Of a DNA stretch of 64,000 nt, positions 15,962 through 24,948 are shown in pieces. Below the pieces are notes generated by a model, which saw only the letters and a program-made list of their open reading frames with translations, was not told the origin of the DNA and did not search any database. Both the position numbers and the translations under genes were made by a program. Every line of letters starts with the position of its first letter. Positions within the stretch are counted from its first letter, which is position 1. The stretch is taken from the NCBI RefSeq assembly GCF_003515075.1, contig NZ_QWLV01000004.1:124001-188000 (forward strand), in the 5' to 3' direction. Source of the stretch: Sphingomonas gilva (GTDB taxonomy: Bacteria; Pseudomonadota; Alphaproteobacteria; Sphingomonadales; Sphingomonadaceae).

Positions 15962-17785
15962 ATGTGCGGTATCGTGGGAATTCTGGGCAGTGGTGACGTT
16001 GCCGATCGGTTGCTCGACGGCCTGAAGCGGCTCGAATATCGGGGTTATGATTCCGCCGGGATCGCCACCATCGACGGCGGCGAGATCAAGCGGCGGCGGG
16101 CCGAAGGGAAGCTCGTCAACCTGGCGAGGAAGCTCGCGGAAGAGCCGCTGCCCGGCGCTTCGGGCATCGCGCATACGCGCTGGGCGACGCACGGCGCGCC
16201 GACCGAGGACAATGCGCATCCGCACATCGCCGGCGACGTCGTCATCGTCCACAACGGCATCATCGAGAATTTCAAGCCGCTGCGCGACGAATTGATCGCC
16301 GATGGCCGGAAATTCCTCAGCCAGACCGATACCGAGGTCGTCGCGCACCTCGTCGCGCGCGAGGTGGAGAAGGGGAGCGACCTGCGCCAGGCCGTAGCCA
16401 CGGTGCTGCCGCGCCTGCACGGCGCCTTCGCGCTGGCGGTGATGCTGAAGTCCGAGCCCGATCTGCTGGTCGGGGCGCGGCTCGGCGCGCCGCTGACGGT
16501 CGGTTATGGCGAAGGCGAGAATTATCTGGGGTCTGACGCGCTCGCGCTCGCACCCTTGACCCAGCGCATCGCCTATCTCGAAGAGGGAGACTGGGTCGCG
16601 ATCACCCGCACCGCGGTCGAGATCTACGATCGCGCCAATGACCGCGTCGAACGGCCGATCGTCCAGTCGGGCGCGTCGGGCCAGCTGATCGACAAGGGCA
16701 ACCACCGCCATTTCATGCTCAAGGAAATCCATGAGCAGCCGGTGGTCGTCGCGCAGACGCTGCAAAGCTATCTCCGCCCGCTGGAGGCGCAGGTCGCGCT
16801 GCCCGACATGGAGTTCGACCTGGCCGCGATCGAGCGCGTCGCGATCATCGCCTGCGGCACGTCCAGCTATGTCGCGATGATCGGCAAATATTGGATCGAG
16901 CAGTTCGCGCGCGTGCCGGTGGAGGTCGATGTCGCGAGCGAATATCGCTACCGCGATCCGGTCCTGACCCCCAACATGCTCGGCCTGGTCATCTCGCAAT
17001 CGGGCGAGACGGCGGACACGCTGGCGGCGCTGCGCCACCTGAAGGTGGGCGGCGTCACTACCGCGGGCATCATCAACGTGCCGACCAGCAGCATGGCGCG
17101 TGAGGTCGATCTGCTCCTCCCCACCCATGCCGGGCCGGAGATCGGCGTCGCCTCGACCAAGGCGTTCACCTGTCAGCTCGCGGTGATGGCCGCGCTCGCC
17201 ACCAACCTCGCCCGCGCCAAGGGCAAGCTCTCGCCGGAGGAGGAGCGCGAAATCGTCCGCCATCTCGCCGAGGTGCCCGAGGCGATGAGCGACGCGCTGT
17301 CCCGCGACGAGCATATCGCCGGGATGGCGCCGCGCATCGCCCAGGCGCGCGACGTGCTCTATCTGGGGCGCGGGCCGGACTATCCGATGGCGCTCGAAGG
17401 TGCACTGAAACTCAAGGAAATCAGCTATATCCACGCCGAAGGCTATGCCTCGGGCGAGATGAAGCACGGGCCGATCGCGCTGATCGACGATGCCGTGCCG
17501 CTGATCGTCATCGCCCCGTCGGGCCCGCTGTTCGACAAGACCGTGAGCAACATGCACGAGGCTGAGGCGCGCGGCGCGCAGGTGGTGCTGATCTCCGACG
17601 CGGACGGCATCGCCCAGGCCGGCGAGAACACCATCGCGACGATCGAGATGCCCAAGGTCCACCCGCTGATCGCGCCTTTGGTCTATGCGGTGCCGGTGCA
17701 GCTGCTCGCCTATCACGTCGCCGTCGCCAAGGGCACCGACGTCGATCAGCCGCGCAACCTGGCGAAGAGCGTGACCGTCGAATAG
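15962..17785 (+). CDS. glmS: Glutamine--fructose-6-phosphate aminotransferase
   Basis: This 607-residue enzyme makes glucosamine-6-phosphate from fructose-6-P and glutamine. ATG 15962 is required because the mature enzyme must begin with Met-Cys, and Cys2 (MCGIVGILG) is the glutaminase nucleophile. The class-II amidotransferase domain (1-220) has HTRWATHG and HNGIIENF. Two SIS isomerase domains follow (SQSGETADTLAAL near 350 and a second near 460), ending with the conserved NLAKSVTVE. It starts 8 bases after the toxin gene, so the TA pair and glmS may share a transcript. Confidence 0.97.
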   Translation: MCGIVGILGSGDVADRLLDGLKRLEYRGYDSAGIATIDGGEIKRRRAEGKLVNLARKLAEEPLPGASGIAHTRWATHGAPTEDNAHPHIAGDVVIVHNGIIENFKPLRDELIADGRKFLSQTDTEVVAHLVAREVEKGSDLRQAVATVLPRLHGAFALAVMLKSEPDLLVGARLGAPLTVGYGEGENYLGSDALALAPLTQRIAYLEEGDWVAITRTAVEIYDRANDRVERPIVQSGASGQLIDKGNHRHFMLKEIHEQPVVVAQTLQSYLRPLEAQVALPDMEFDLAAIERVAIIACGTSSYVAMIGKYWIEQFARVPVEVDVASEYRYRDPVLTPNMLGLVISQSGETADTLAALRHLKVGGVTTAGIINVPTSSMAREVDLLLPTHAGPEIGVASTKAFTCQLAVMAALATNLARAKGKLSPEEEREIVRHLAEVPEAMSDALSRDEHIAGMAPRIAQARDVLYLGRGPDYPMALEGALKLKEISYIHAEGYASGEMKHGPIALIDDAVPLIVIAPSGPLFDKTVSNMHEAEARGAQVVLISDADGIAQAGENTIATIEMPKVHPLIAPLVYAVPVQLLAYHVAVAKGTDVDQPRNLAKSVTVE

Positions 17786-17788
17786 GCG

Positions 17789-18091
17789 CTAGCCGCCCTT
17801 CTTCCGCCGCGTCTCCCAACCCTTCTTGGCGGCGGCCGAGCGATCCGCGGCAGATCGGTTGGCCGACGCCGCGCCGCCCTTGCGGCCGCCTTTCTTCGAC
17901 GAAACATTGGTGTCCTTCTTGCCGCGGCCCGACCCGGATTTGTTGCCGCCGCCCGATTCCTTGTTGACCGTCGCCCAGGCGCGGCTCTCGGCTTCCTTCT
18001 TGGAAACCCCGCGCTTTTCATATCCTTCCTCGATATGCTCGGCCTTGCGCTTCTGCTTGTCGGTGTAGCTGCTCTTGTCGCCTCGAGGCAT
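17789..18091 (-). CDS. Small basic stress/plasmid-stabilisation-like protein
   Basis: The 100-residue, very basic protein begins MPRGDKSSYTDKQKRKAEHI, followed by EEGYEKRGVSKKEAESRAWATVNKE and a Gly/Ser/Lys/Arg-rich tail ending WETRRKKGG. Close relatives in alphaproteobacteria are annotated as plasmid stabilisation proteins, with no mechanism shown. A strong ribosome site (GAAGGAGG) precedes ATG 18091. The composition suggests nucleic-acid contact, but that is inference. It is convergent with glmS, with 3 bases between. Confidence 0.7.
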   Translation of the reverse strand: MPRGDKSSYTDKQKRKAEHIEEGYEKRGVSKKEAESRAWATVNKESGGGNKSGSGRGKKDTNVSSKKGGRKGGAASANRSAADRSAAAKKGWETRRKKGG

Positions 18092-18193
18092 CGCATCCTC
18101 CTTCATCCTAGCGAGGAGACAACGCGCGATGACCGACATCTCTCCCGCGGAGCCAAGGCGCGCGCCGGCCGTTGAGCGGTGTGGAGATTTGCG

Positions 18194-18844
18194 ATGGCCG
18201 ACACCGGACAAGCGCGCGCCGAGATGGTCGATCGGCAGATCGCCGCGCGCGGCATTCGCGACGAACGCCTGCTGGCGGCGATGCGCGAGGTGCCGCGCGA
18301 CCTCTTCGTCGGCGAGGAACGGTCGGCGCACGCGCACGACGACAGCGCGCTTCCCATCGCCGCGGGGCAGACCATCTCGCAGCCCTATATCGTCGCCGCG
18401 ATGATCGAGGCGGCGCGGGTGGGGCGGGACGACCGCGTGCTTGAGATCGGCGCCGGCTCGGGTTACGCGGCGGCGGTGATGGGGAGGCTCGCACGCGAGG
18501 TCCATGCGGTCGAACGCCTTGCCGAGCTGGCCGAGCTCGCCGCCGGGCGGATGGCCGGGCTCGGCTACGCCAACGTCCATATCCATCAGGGCGACGGAAC
18601 CGGGGGATGGCCGGACGCCGCGCCGTTCGACGCGATCCTCGTCTCGGCGGCGGGGCCCGACGTGCCGCAGCCGCTGATCGAGCAGCTCGCGCCGGGCGGC
18701 CGCCTCGTCATGCCGGTCGGCGGCGGCCATGTGCAGTCGCTGGTGCGCGTGACGCGTGACGCCGCCGGGGCCGTCGCGCGCGAGAAGCTCGACGATGTCT
18801 GCTTCGTGCCGCTGATCGGCGCGCATGGCTGGCCGGAGCGATGA
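18194..18844 (+). CDS. pcm: Protein-L-isoaspartate O-methyltransferase
   Basis: The 216-residue methyltransferase repairs isoaspartyl residues in aged proteins with S-adenosylmethionine. It shows the PCMT pattern: MREVPRDLFVGEE near residue 30, the substrate loop LPIAAGQTISQPYIVAAM, the SAM motif VLEIGAGSGYAAAVM, and the late ILVSAAGPDVPQPLIEQL. Only the RNase-free cytoplasmic form is expected, since no signal peptide is present. ATG 18194 is chosen; an in-frame ATG at 18179 lacks support. Confidence 0.93.
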   Translation: MADTGQARAEMVDRQIAARGIRDERLLAAMREVPRDLFVGEERSAHAHDDSALPIAAGQTISQPYIVAAMIEAARVGRDDRVLEIGAGSGYAAAVMGRLAREVHAVERLAELAELAAGRMAGLGYANVHIHQGDGTGGWPDAAPFDAILVSAAGPDVPQPLIEQLAPGGRLVMPVGGGHVQSLVRVTRDAAGAVAREKLDDVCFVPLIGAHGWPER

Positions 18845-18887
18845 ACGGCTCTGGCGCTTCGGCCTGTGATGGCGCTAGGGCAGGGAT

Positions 18888-19229
18888 ATGAGCGAGGCCA
18901 TCACGTTCGACGATTTTCTGAAGGTCGATATCCGCGTCGGCACGATCGTGTCGGCCGAGCCCTTTCCCGAAGCGCGCAAGCCGGCGCTGAAGCTGGTCAT
19001 CGATTTCGGCGCGGAGATCGGCCGGAAGAAATCCTCCGCGCAGATCACGCGGCATTATGCGGCGGAGGAGTTGGTCGGGCGGCAGGTGGCGGCGGTGGTC
19101 AACTTTCCGCCGCGCCAGATCGGGCCGATGCGCTCCGAGGTGCTGACCTTGGGCTTTCCCGACGCTCAGGGGGAGGTGGTGCTGCTCTCGCCCGAACGCG
19201 CGGTTCCCGATGGCGGACGGCTGTTCTGA
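18888..19229 (+). CDS. csaA: CsaA-type tRNA-binding protein / putative export chaperone
   Basis: The 113-residue protein is a lone tRNA-binding OB-fold domain. It has FDDFLKVDIRVGTIVSAEPFPEARKPA, then GRKKSSAQIT, and VVNFPPRQIGPMRSEVLTLG, which is the CsaA pattern. CsaA binds tRNA and has been proposed as a secretion chaperone. It starts 43 bases after pcm and may be co-transcribed with it. Confidence 0.92.
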   Translation: MSEAITFDDFLKVDIRVGTIVSAEPFPEARKPALKLVIDFGAEIGRKKSSAQITRHYAAEELVGRQVAAVVNFPPRQIGPMRSEVLTLGFPDAQGEVVLLSPERAVPDGGRLF

Positions 19230-19236
19230 AGGGCGC

Positions 19237-19289
19237 TTGACTCGTCCGGATAGTGGCTCGATAAGAGAACATATGAGGAACATATGTTC
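19237..19289 (+). promoter_or_regulatory. SOS promoter with LexA box before imuA
   Basis: A -35 TTGACT (19237-19242) and a -10 GATAAG (19260-19265) are 17 bases apart. Immediately downstream, GAAC-N7-GAAC (19267-19281) is the reverse complement of the alphaproteobacterial LexA box GTTC-N7-GTTC. A second palindrome GAACATATGTTC (19278-19289) overlaps the start codon. LexA bound here would cover the transcription start and the ribosome site. Confidence 0.85.
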
Positions 19290-20087
19290 GAGTCGACTGA
19301 TCGCGTCGCGCAGCTCCGGCGCAAGCTAGCGCGGATAGAGCAAGGCCGCCCATCCGCGCGCACGCGCCATTCGCGCTTCGATCATGCGGACCTCGACAGG
19401 GTGCTGGGCGGCGGTCTCGCGCGGGGCCGCCTGCACGAGGTCTATGCGGCGGATGGAGGCGATGCGGGCAGCGCCGCCGGCTTCGCCGCGATGCTCGGCT
19501 GCGAACTGGGCGGGGCGATCGTCTGGCTCCGCACCGCCTCGGCCGAACAGCGCGGCGGCCGGCTGCACGCGCCGGGGCTGTGCGAGATCGGGCTCGATCC
19601 CGCGCGCCTGATCCTGGGCGTGCTGCCCGATGCGCAGGCGGTGCTGCGCGCGGGGCTGGACGTGGTGCGCTGCCCCGATGTGGGCGCGGCGGTGATCGAG
19701 CTGTGGGGCGCGCAGCCCAGGCTGGATCTGACCGCGAGCCGGCGGCTGGCGGTCGCCGCCGAAGCCTCGGGCGTCACCGTGCTGGTGCTGCGCATCGCCG
19801 CCGAGGCGGTGCCGAGCGCCGCGCACACCCGCTGGGGCGTGCGCGCGGCGGCGTCGGCGCCGCTGGAGGCAGGCGCCCCCGGCCATGCGGCGCTGGAGGT
19901 GGAATTGTTGCGCCAGCGCGGCGGACCGGAAGGCGCGCGCTGGCTGTTGGAGTGGGATCGTGACCAACGCCGTTTCCGGGACGAGGATCAGCACGCCGGG
20001 CGAGCGGCGCCATATGGCGCTGTGGTTCCGCTTTCTGCCGGCGGACCGCTGGGCGCGGGAGCAGCCGCCTGGCGCAACGCCGGCTGA
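19284..20087 (+). CDS. imuA: ImuA, SOS mutagenesis protein (RecA-like)
   Basis: The 267-residue RecA-fold protein belongs to the ImuA/SulA-like family of alphaproteobacterial mutasomes. The N-terminus has VAQLRRKLARIE, then DLDRVLGGGLARGRLHEVYA, and the core GAIVWLRTASAEQRGGRLHA. The C-terminus is divergent and low in conserved residues. ImuA recruits ImuB and the error-prone polymerase to damaged DNA. It starts within about 13 bases of the predicted transcript start, with AGGA as ribosome site inside the LexA box, and overlaps imuB. Confidence 0.92.
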   Translation: MFESTDRVAQLRRKLARIEQGRPSARTRHSRFDHADLDRVLGGGLARGRLHEVYAADGGDAGSAAGFAAMLGCELGGAIVWLRTASAEQRGGRLHAPGLCEIGLDPARLILGVLPDAQAVLRAGLDVVRCPDVGAAVIELWGAQPRLDLTASRRLAVAAEASGVTVLVLRIAAEAVPSAAHTRWGVRAAASAPLEAGAPGHAALEVELLRQRGGPEGARWLLEWDRDQRRFRDEDQHAGRAAPYGAVVPLSAGGPLGAGAAAWRNAG

Positions 20088-21531
20088 TGCCCCCGTCGCC
20101 TTCGTCGAAAAACAGCGCGGGGCGATGCGCATCGCAGCGCTCGATCCCCGCGCGACAGCGCTCGGCCTTTCGCCAGGCATGGCGCTGGCCGATGCGCGCG
20201 CCTGCGTGCCCGATCTGATCGCGGTCGATCACGATCCCGCCGCCGACCACCGGCTGATCGAGCGGATCGCCGATATCTGCGACCGCTATACGCCGATGGT
20301 CGCGATCGATCCGCCCGATGGAGTGACGCTCGATATCACCGGCTGCGCGCATCTGTTCGGCGGCGAGGCGGCGATGACGGCCGATATCGAGGCGCGGATG
20401 GTCGGGCTACGCCTGCGCGTCCGCCATGCCGCCGCCGCGACGCCCGAAGGCGCGCAGGCGCTCGCGCGCTTTCAGACCATGCCCGCGGCGGACGAAGCGG
20501 CGGCCTTGCGACGATTGCCGATCGCCGCGCTGCGGCTGGAGGAGGATGCCGAGATCGCCTTGCGCCGCGCGGGGCTGAAGACGATCGGCGATCTCGCGGC
20601 GCGCCCCACCGCGCCGCTCGCCGCGCGCTTCGGCGACCGCACCGTGTCCGCGCTCGATCGGCTGCTGGGCCGCGTTGACAGCCGCATCACGCCCTTGCGC
20701 CCGCCGCCTGCCTTGTTCTTCGAACGCCGCTTCGCCGATCCGATCGTCAGCGCCACGCTCGGGGTCGCCGTGATCGGCGAGCTGGCGGAAGAGGCGGCGC
20801 GGATATTGGCGGAGCGCCGGGCGGGCGGCCGCCGCTTCGCCGCGCGCTTCTATCGCAGCGACGGCGCGGTGCGCGATCTGGCGGTGGAAACCAGCCTGCC
20901 GACGCGCGATCCAGGCGCGATCATGCGGCTGTTCGAGGAACGCGTCGCTGGGCTCGCCGATCCGATCGATCCCGGTTTCGGTTTCGACATGATCCGCCTC
21001 GCCGTGCCTGGCATCGAGCCGCTCGCGCCGTCGCAGCTGCGGCTGGAAGGCGGGGCTGCCAATGAGGAAGCCCTGGCCGCACTGGTCGACCGGCTGAGCA
21101 CGCGCCTGGGCCGCGGGCGAATCCGCCGCTTCATGGCCTTGGACACGCATATTCCCGAACAAGGCGTGCTCGCCTTGCCCGCGATCGACGCGGCCGCCCC
21201 CGCCGCCTGGCCGCGCCCCGAACAGGGCGAGCCGCCGCTGCGCCCCTTGCACCTGTTCGATCCACCGCAGCCGGTCGAGGTGGTGGCCGAGGTGCCCGAC
21301 GGGCCGCCCCACCGTTTCCGCTGGCGACGCACGCTGCACGAGGTGCGCCGGTTCGAGGGGCCCGAGCGGATCGCCGCCGAATGGTGGCGGCGCAAGGACA
21401 ATCACGGCCTGACGCGCGATTATTACCGGGTGGAGGATGCGCGCGGACGCCGCTTCTGGCTGTTCCGCCATGGGCTGTACGAAAGCGAGCGCCCCGATCC
21501 GCGCTGGTATGTGCATGGGCTTTTCGCGTGA
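19960..21531 (+). CDS. imuB: ImuB, catalytically inactive Y-family polymerase-like protein
   Basis: The Y-family fold is recognisable from RRHMALWFRFLP through the fingers and thumb region to a C-terminal RRFWLFRHGLY. The catalytic acids are missing: the usual DEAFLD segment reads PDGVTLD, as in other ImuB proteins, which act as scaffolds. RPLHLFDPP near residue 415 resembles the beta-clamp-binding segment of the family. GTG 19960 has a GGAG site 7 bases ahead and keeps the conserved RRxxALW start; ATG 20014 is the shorter alternative. It overlaps imuA by 128 bases and dnaE2 by 4. Confidence 0.92.
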   Translation: MTNAVSGTRISTPGERRHMALWFRFLPADRWAREQPPGATPADAPVAFVEKQRGAMRIAALDPRATALGLSPGMALADARACVPDLIAVDHDPAADHRLIERIADICDRYTPMVAIDPPDGVTLDITGCAHLFGGEAAMTADIEARMVGLRLRVRHAAAATPEGAQALARFQTMPAADEAAALRRLPIAALRLEEDAEIALRRAGLKTIGDLAARPTAPLAARFGDRTVSALDRLLGRVDSRITPLRPPPALFFERRFADPIVSATLGVAVIGELAEEAARILAERRAGGRRFAARFYRSDGAVRDLAVETSLPTRDPGAIMRLFEERVAGLADPIDPGFGFDMIRLAVPGIEPLAPSQLRLEGGAANEEALAALVDRLSTRLGRGRIRRFMALDTHIPEQGVLALPAIDAAAPAAWPRPEQGEPPLRPLHLFDPPQPVEVVAEVPDGPPHRFRWRRTLHEVRRFEGPERIAAEWWRRKDNHGLTRDYYRVEDARGRRFWLFRHGLYESERPDPRWYVHGLFA

Positions 21532-24500
21532 GCGGGTTCGCCGAACTGGTCGCGGCGACCAACTATTCCTTCCTGCACGGCGCCTCTCACCCGTCGGACA
21601 TGGTCGCACGGGCGAACCATCTTGGATTGACCGCGATTGGCATCGCCGACCGCAATACCGTGGCGGGCGTGGTCCGCGCCTATGTCGCGCTGCGCGACGC
21701 GCCGGAAAAGGCCGAGGCCGCGCTGCTGAAGACGAAGGAGGAGCGCGGCGAGCCGCTGGAGCTGACGCCGGAGGAACTGGCAAGCTGTCGCACCGGCTTG
21801 CGCCTTGTCGTCGGCGCGCGGCTGGTGTTCGCCGACGGCACGCCGGACATCGTCGCCTATCCCGAGACGCGGCGCGGCTGGGGAAGGCTGACCCGGCTGC
21901 TGACCAAGGGAAATCTCCGCGCTGTCAAGGGCGGCTGCATCCTGAGGTTCGACGATCTGCTCGACCATCTCGACGATCTGGCGCTGATCGTCCTGCCGGA
22001 CTCGACCGCGGTGGAGCAGGAAGCGCATCGCAAGCCGGTCGATTACCAGTTCGAAGACGGCGAAACCGGCCCGGCGCCGCACCTGAAGCTGGTTCCGCCC
22101 GCCGATCTGGAGGAAACCCTGTCAAGGCTGTCGGCCAGGGCGCCAGGGCGTGTGTGGCTGGGCGCGAGCATGGCATATCGCGGCAGCGACGCCCGGCGGC
22201 TCGTCCGCCTCAAGCGCATCGCCGCCGCTGCGCGCGCGCCGCTGCTCGCGACCAACGATGTGCTCTACGCCGATTCCTCGCGGCGCGCGCTGCACGACGT
22301 GCTGACCTGCATTCGGCTGGGCAGGACGATCGCAGAGGTCGGCCGCGCGCTGGAGGCCAATGCGGAACGCCATGTGAAGGGCGAGGTGGAGATGGCGCGG
22401 CTGTTCCGCGCCTGCCCGGAGGCGATCGGCGAGACGCGGCGGCTGCTCGCGCGCATCCGCTTCACGCTCGATGATCTGCGCTACGAATACCCCCACGAGC
22501 CCGTGCCGCCGGGCTGGAAGCCAACGCCCTATCTGCTCCATCTCGCCAAACAGGCGGCGATCGCCCGCTACGGCGCGCCGCTGCCTCCCAAGGTCCGCAA
22601 GCTGATCGCGGAGGAGATCAGACTCATCCGCAAGCGTAACTACGCCTATTATTTCCTCACCGTGTACGATCTGGTCCGGTTCGCACGCGCGCAGGACCCG
22701 CCGATCCTGTGTCAGGGGCGCGGATCGGCGGCCAATTCGATCATCTGCTTCCTGCTGGGAGTCACCTCGGTCGATCCACTCGAGCATGATCTGCTGTTCT
22801 CGCGCTTTGTCTCCGACGATCGCAACGAGCCGCCCGATATTGACGTCGATTTCGAGCACGAACGGCGCGAGGAGGTGATGCAATATGTCTATGAGCGCTA
22901 CGGCCGCCACCGCGCTGGCATCGCCGCGACGGTGATCCATTACCGGTCGCGCAGCGCGGTGCGCGAGGTCGCCAAGGTGCTGGGGCTTAGCGAGGACGTG
23001 TCGGCGCGCCTCGCCGGCACCGTCTGGGGCAGCTGGTCGGGCGACATGGAGGATCGCCGTTTCACCGAAGCCGGCTTCGATCTCGCCAATCTGGAGATCA
23101 CGCGGCTGCGCTTCGTCATGGACCAGCTGCTGGAGGCGCCGTTTCCGCGCCATCTGTCGCAGCATGTCGGCGGCTTCGTGCTGACTCAGGACCGGCTCGA
23201 CGAGACCGTGCCGATCCACCACGCGGCGATGAAGGATCGCAGCTTCATCGAATGGGACAAGGACGATATCGACGCGCTGGGGCTGATGAAGGTCGATGTC
23301 CTCGCGCTCGGCATGCTCACATGCATCCGCAAGAGCTTCGATCTGATGCGCGCGCATGGCCTGGGCGAGCACGCGCTGGATCTCGATATCAAGGCGGATG
23401 ACCCCAAAGTTTATGAGATGCTTCAAAAAGGCGACAGCATCGGCGTGTTCCAGGTCGAAAGCCGGGCGCAGATCAACATGCTGCCGCGGCTCAAGCCAGA
23501 AAACCTCTATGATCTGACCGTGCAGGTGGCGATCGTCCGCCCGGGGCCGATCGAAGGCGACATGGTCCATCCCTATCTCAGGCGGCGCAGCAAGGTCGAA
23601 AAGGTCGAATACCCGTCACCCGCGCCGCCCAACAATCCCGACGAGCTGCGCGGATTGCTCGGCAAGACCTATGGCGTGCCGCTGTTCCAGGAACAGGCGA
23701 TGAAGCTCGCCATCGTCGCCGCCGCCTTCACACCTTCCGAAGCCAATCAGCTGCGCCGCGCGATGGCGACCTTCCGCAATGTCGGCACCATCCAGAATTT
23801 CCGCACAAAGATGGTCGAAGGCATGGTCAGGCGCGGGTACGAACGCGACTTCGCCGAACGCTGCTTCAAGCAGATTGAGGGGTTTGGGAGCTATGGATTT
23901 CCGGAAAGCCATGCGCTTTCCTTCGCGCGGCTGGTCTATGTTTCGTCATGGATCAAATGCCACCAGCCGGCGGTGTTCGCCTGCGCGCTGCTCAATTCGC
24001 AGCCGATGGGCTTCTACGCCCCCGCGCAGATCGTTGGCGATGCGCGCAAACATATCGAGGTGCGGCCGATCGATGTGAACGCCAGCACATGGGACAACAG
24101 CCTGGAGCGCCGCGAGGACGGCGCGCTCGCGCTCCGGCTGGGCTTCCGCCAGATCACGGGCTTCCGCGAGGACTGGGCTCTCGAAATCGCCAAGGCGCGC
24201 GCGAACGGCGCCTTCGCCGATGTGGAGACGCTGGCCCGCCGCGCCGGCCTGCCCCAGCGTGCGCTGCGCCTGCTGGCCGATTCGGACGCGTTCGGCTCGA
24301 TCGGCAGCGACCGCCGCGCCGCCCTGTGGGAGGTGCGCCGCACGCCGAACAACGAACTGCCGCTGTTCGCCGCCGCCGCCGCCCGCGAGCTGGGCGCGGA
24401 GGTCGACATGGCGCTCCCCGCGATGGGCGAGGCCGAGCATGTCGTGATCGATTACCAGATGACCCGCCTGTCGCTGAAGGACCATCCGATGCGCTTCCTG

Positions 24501-24938
24501 CGCCCGGTGCTGGCGGGGGAAGGCGTGGCGAGCTGCGCCGACGTGTCGAACGCCAAGCCGGGCGCGAAGATCAGCGTCGCCGGCATCGTCCTGGTCCGTC
24601 AGCGCCCCGGCAAGGGCAACGCCATCTTCGTCACGCTGGAGGACGAGACCGGCATCACCAACATCATCATGTGGGCGCGCACCTTCGAGCGCAATCGCCG
24701 GCAGGTGATGGCGTCGCGGCTGATGCTGGTCGAGGGCGAGGTGCAGAAGAGCCCCGAGGGCGTCGTCCATGTCATGGCCTCGCGGATCATCAACCGCAAC
24801 GAACTGCTCGACCGCCTGTCGGACACCGACGCGCCGGACATCGATCGCGCCCGCGCCGATATCGGCATGCGGCCCGATCCGCGCGCGCGCCACCCGCGGA
24901 ACGTGCGCATCCTGCCCAAGTCGCGCGACTTCCATTGA
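21528..24938 (+). CDS. dnaE2: Error-prone DNA polymerase DnaE2 (ImuC)
   Basis: The 1136-residue C-family polymerase starts at GTG 21528, overlapping the imuB stop (GTGA). It has the N-terminal PHP domain (FAELVAATNYSFLHGASHP, GIADRNTVAGV), the palm acids in PPDIDVDFEHERREE, the Gly-Arg-Gly-Ser loop CQGRGSAANSIICF, and the late OB-fold ending in DRARADIGMRPDPRARHP. DnaE2 performs translesion synthesis with ImuA and ImuB after DNA damage. Length and domain order match the family. It is convergent with the next gene, with 10 bases between. Confidence 0.96.
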   Translation: MSGFAELVAATNYSFLHGASHPSDMVARANHLGLTAIGIADRNTVAGVVRAYVALRDAPEKAEAALLKTKEERGEPLELTPEELASCRTGLRLVVGARLVFADGTPDIVAYPETRRGWGRLTRLLTKGNLRAVKGGCILRFDDLLDHLDDLALIVLPDSTAVEQEAHRKPVDYQFEDGETGPAPHLKLVPPADLEETLSRLSARAPGRVWLGASMAYRGSDARRLVRLKRIAAAARAPLLATNDVLYADSSRRALHDVLTCIRLGRTIAEVGRALEANAERHVKGEVEMARLFRACPEAIGETRRLLARIRFTLDDLRYEYPHEPVPPGWKPTPYLLHLAKQAAIARYGAPLPPKVRKLIAEEIRLIRKRNYAYYFLTVYDLVRFARAQDPPILCQGRGSAANSIICFLLGVTSVDPLEHDLLFSRFVSDDRNEPPDIDVDFEHERREEVMQYVYERYGRHRAGIAATVIHYRSRSAVREVAKVLGLSEDVSARLAGTVWGSWSGDMEDRRFTEAGFDLANLEITRLRFVMDQLLEAPFPRHLSQHVGGFVLTQDRLDETVPIHHAAMKDRSFIEWDKDDIDALGLMKVDVLALGMLTCIRKSFDLMRAHGLGEHALDLDIKADDPKVYEMLQKGDSIGVFQVESRAQINMLPRLKPENLYDLTVQVAIVRPGPIEGDMVHPYLRRRSKVEKVEYPSPAPPNNPDELRGLLGKTYGVPLFQEQAMKLAIVAAAFTPSEANQLRRAMATFRNVGTIQNFRTKMVEGMVRRGYERDFAERCFKQIEGFGSYGFPESHALSFARLVYVSSWIKCHQPAVFACALLNSQPMGFYAPAQIVGDARKHIEVRPIDVNASTWDNSLERREDGALALRLGFRQITGFREDWALEIAKARANGAFADVETLARRAGLPQRALRLLADSDAFGSIGSDRRAALWEVRRTPNNELPLFAAAAARELGAEVDMALPAMGEAEHVVIDYQMTRLSLKDHPMRFLRPVLAGEGVASCADVSNAKPGAKISVAGIVLVRQRPGKGNAIFVTLEDETGITNIIMWARTFERNRRQVMASRLMLVEGEVQKSPEGVVHVMASRIINRNELLDRLSDTDAPDIDRARADIGMRPDPRARHPRNVRILPKSRDFH

Positions 24939-24948
24939 AGAGGGCGGG

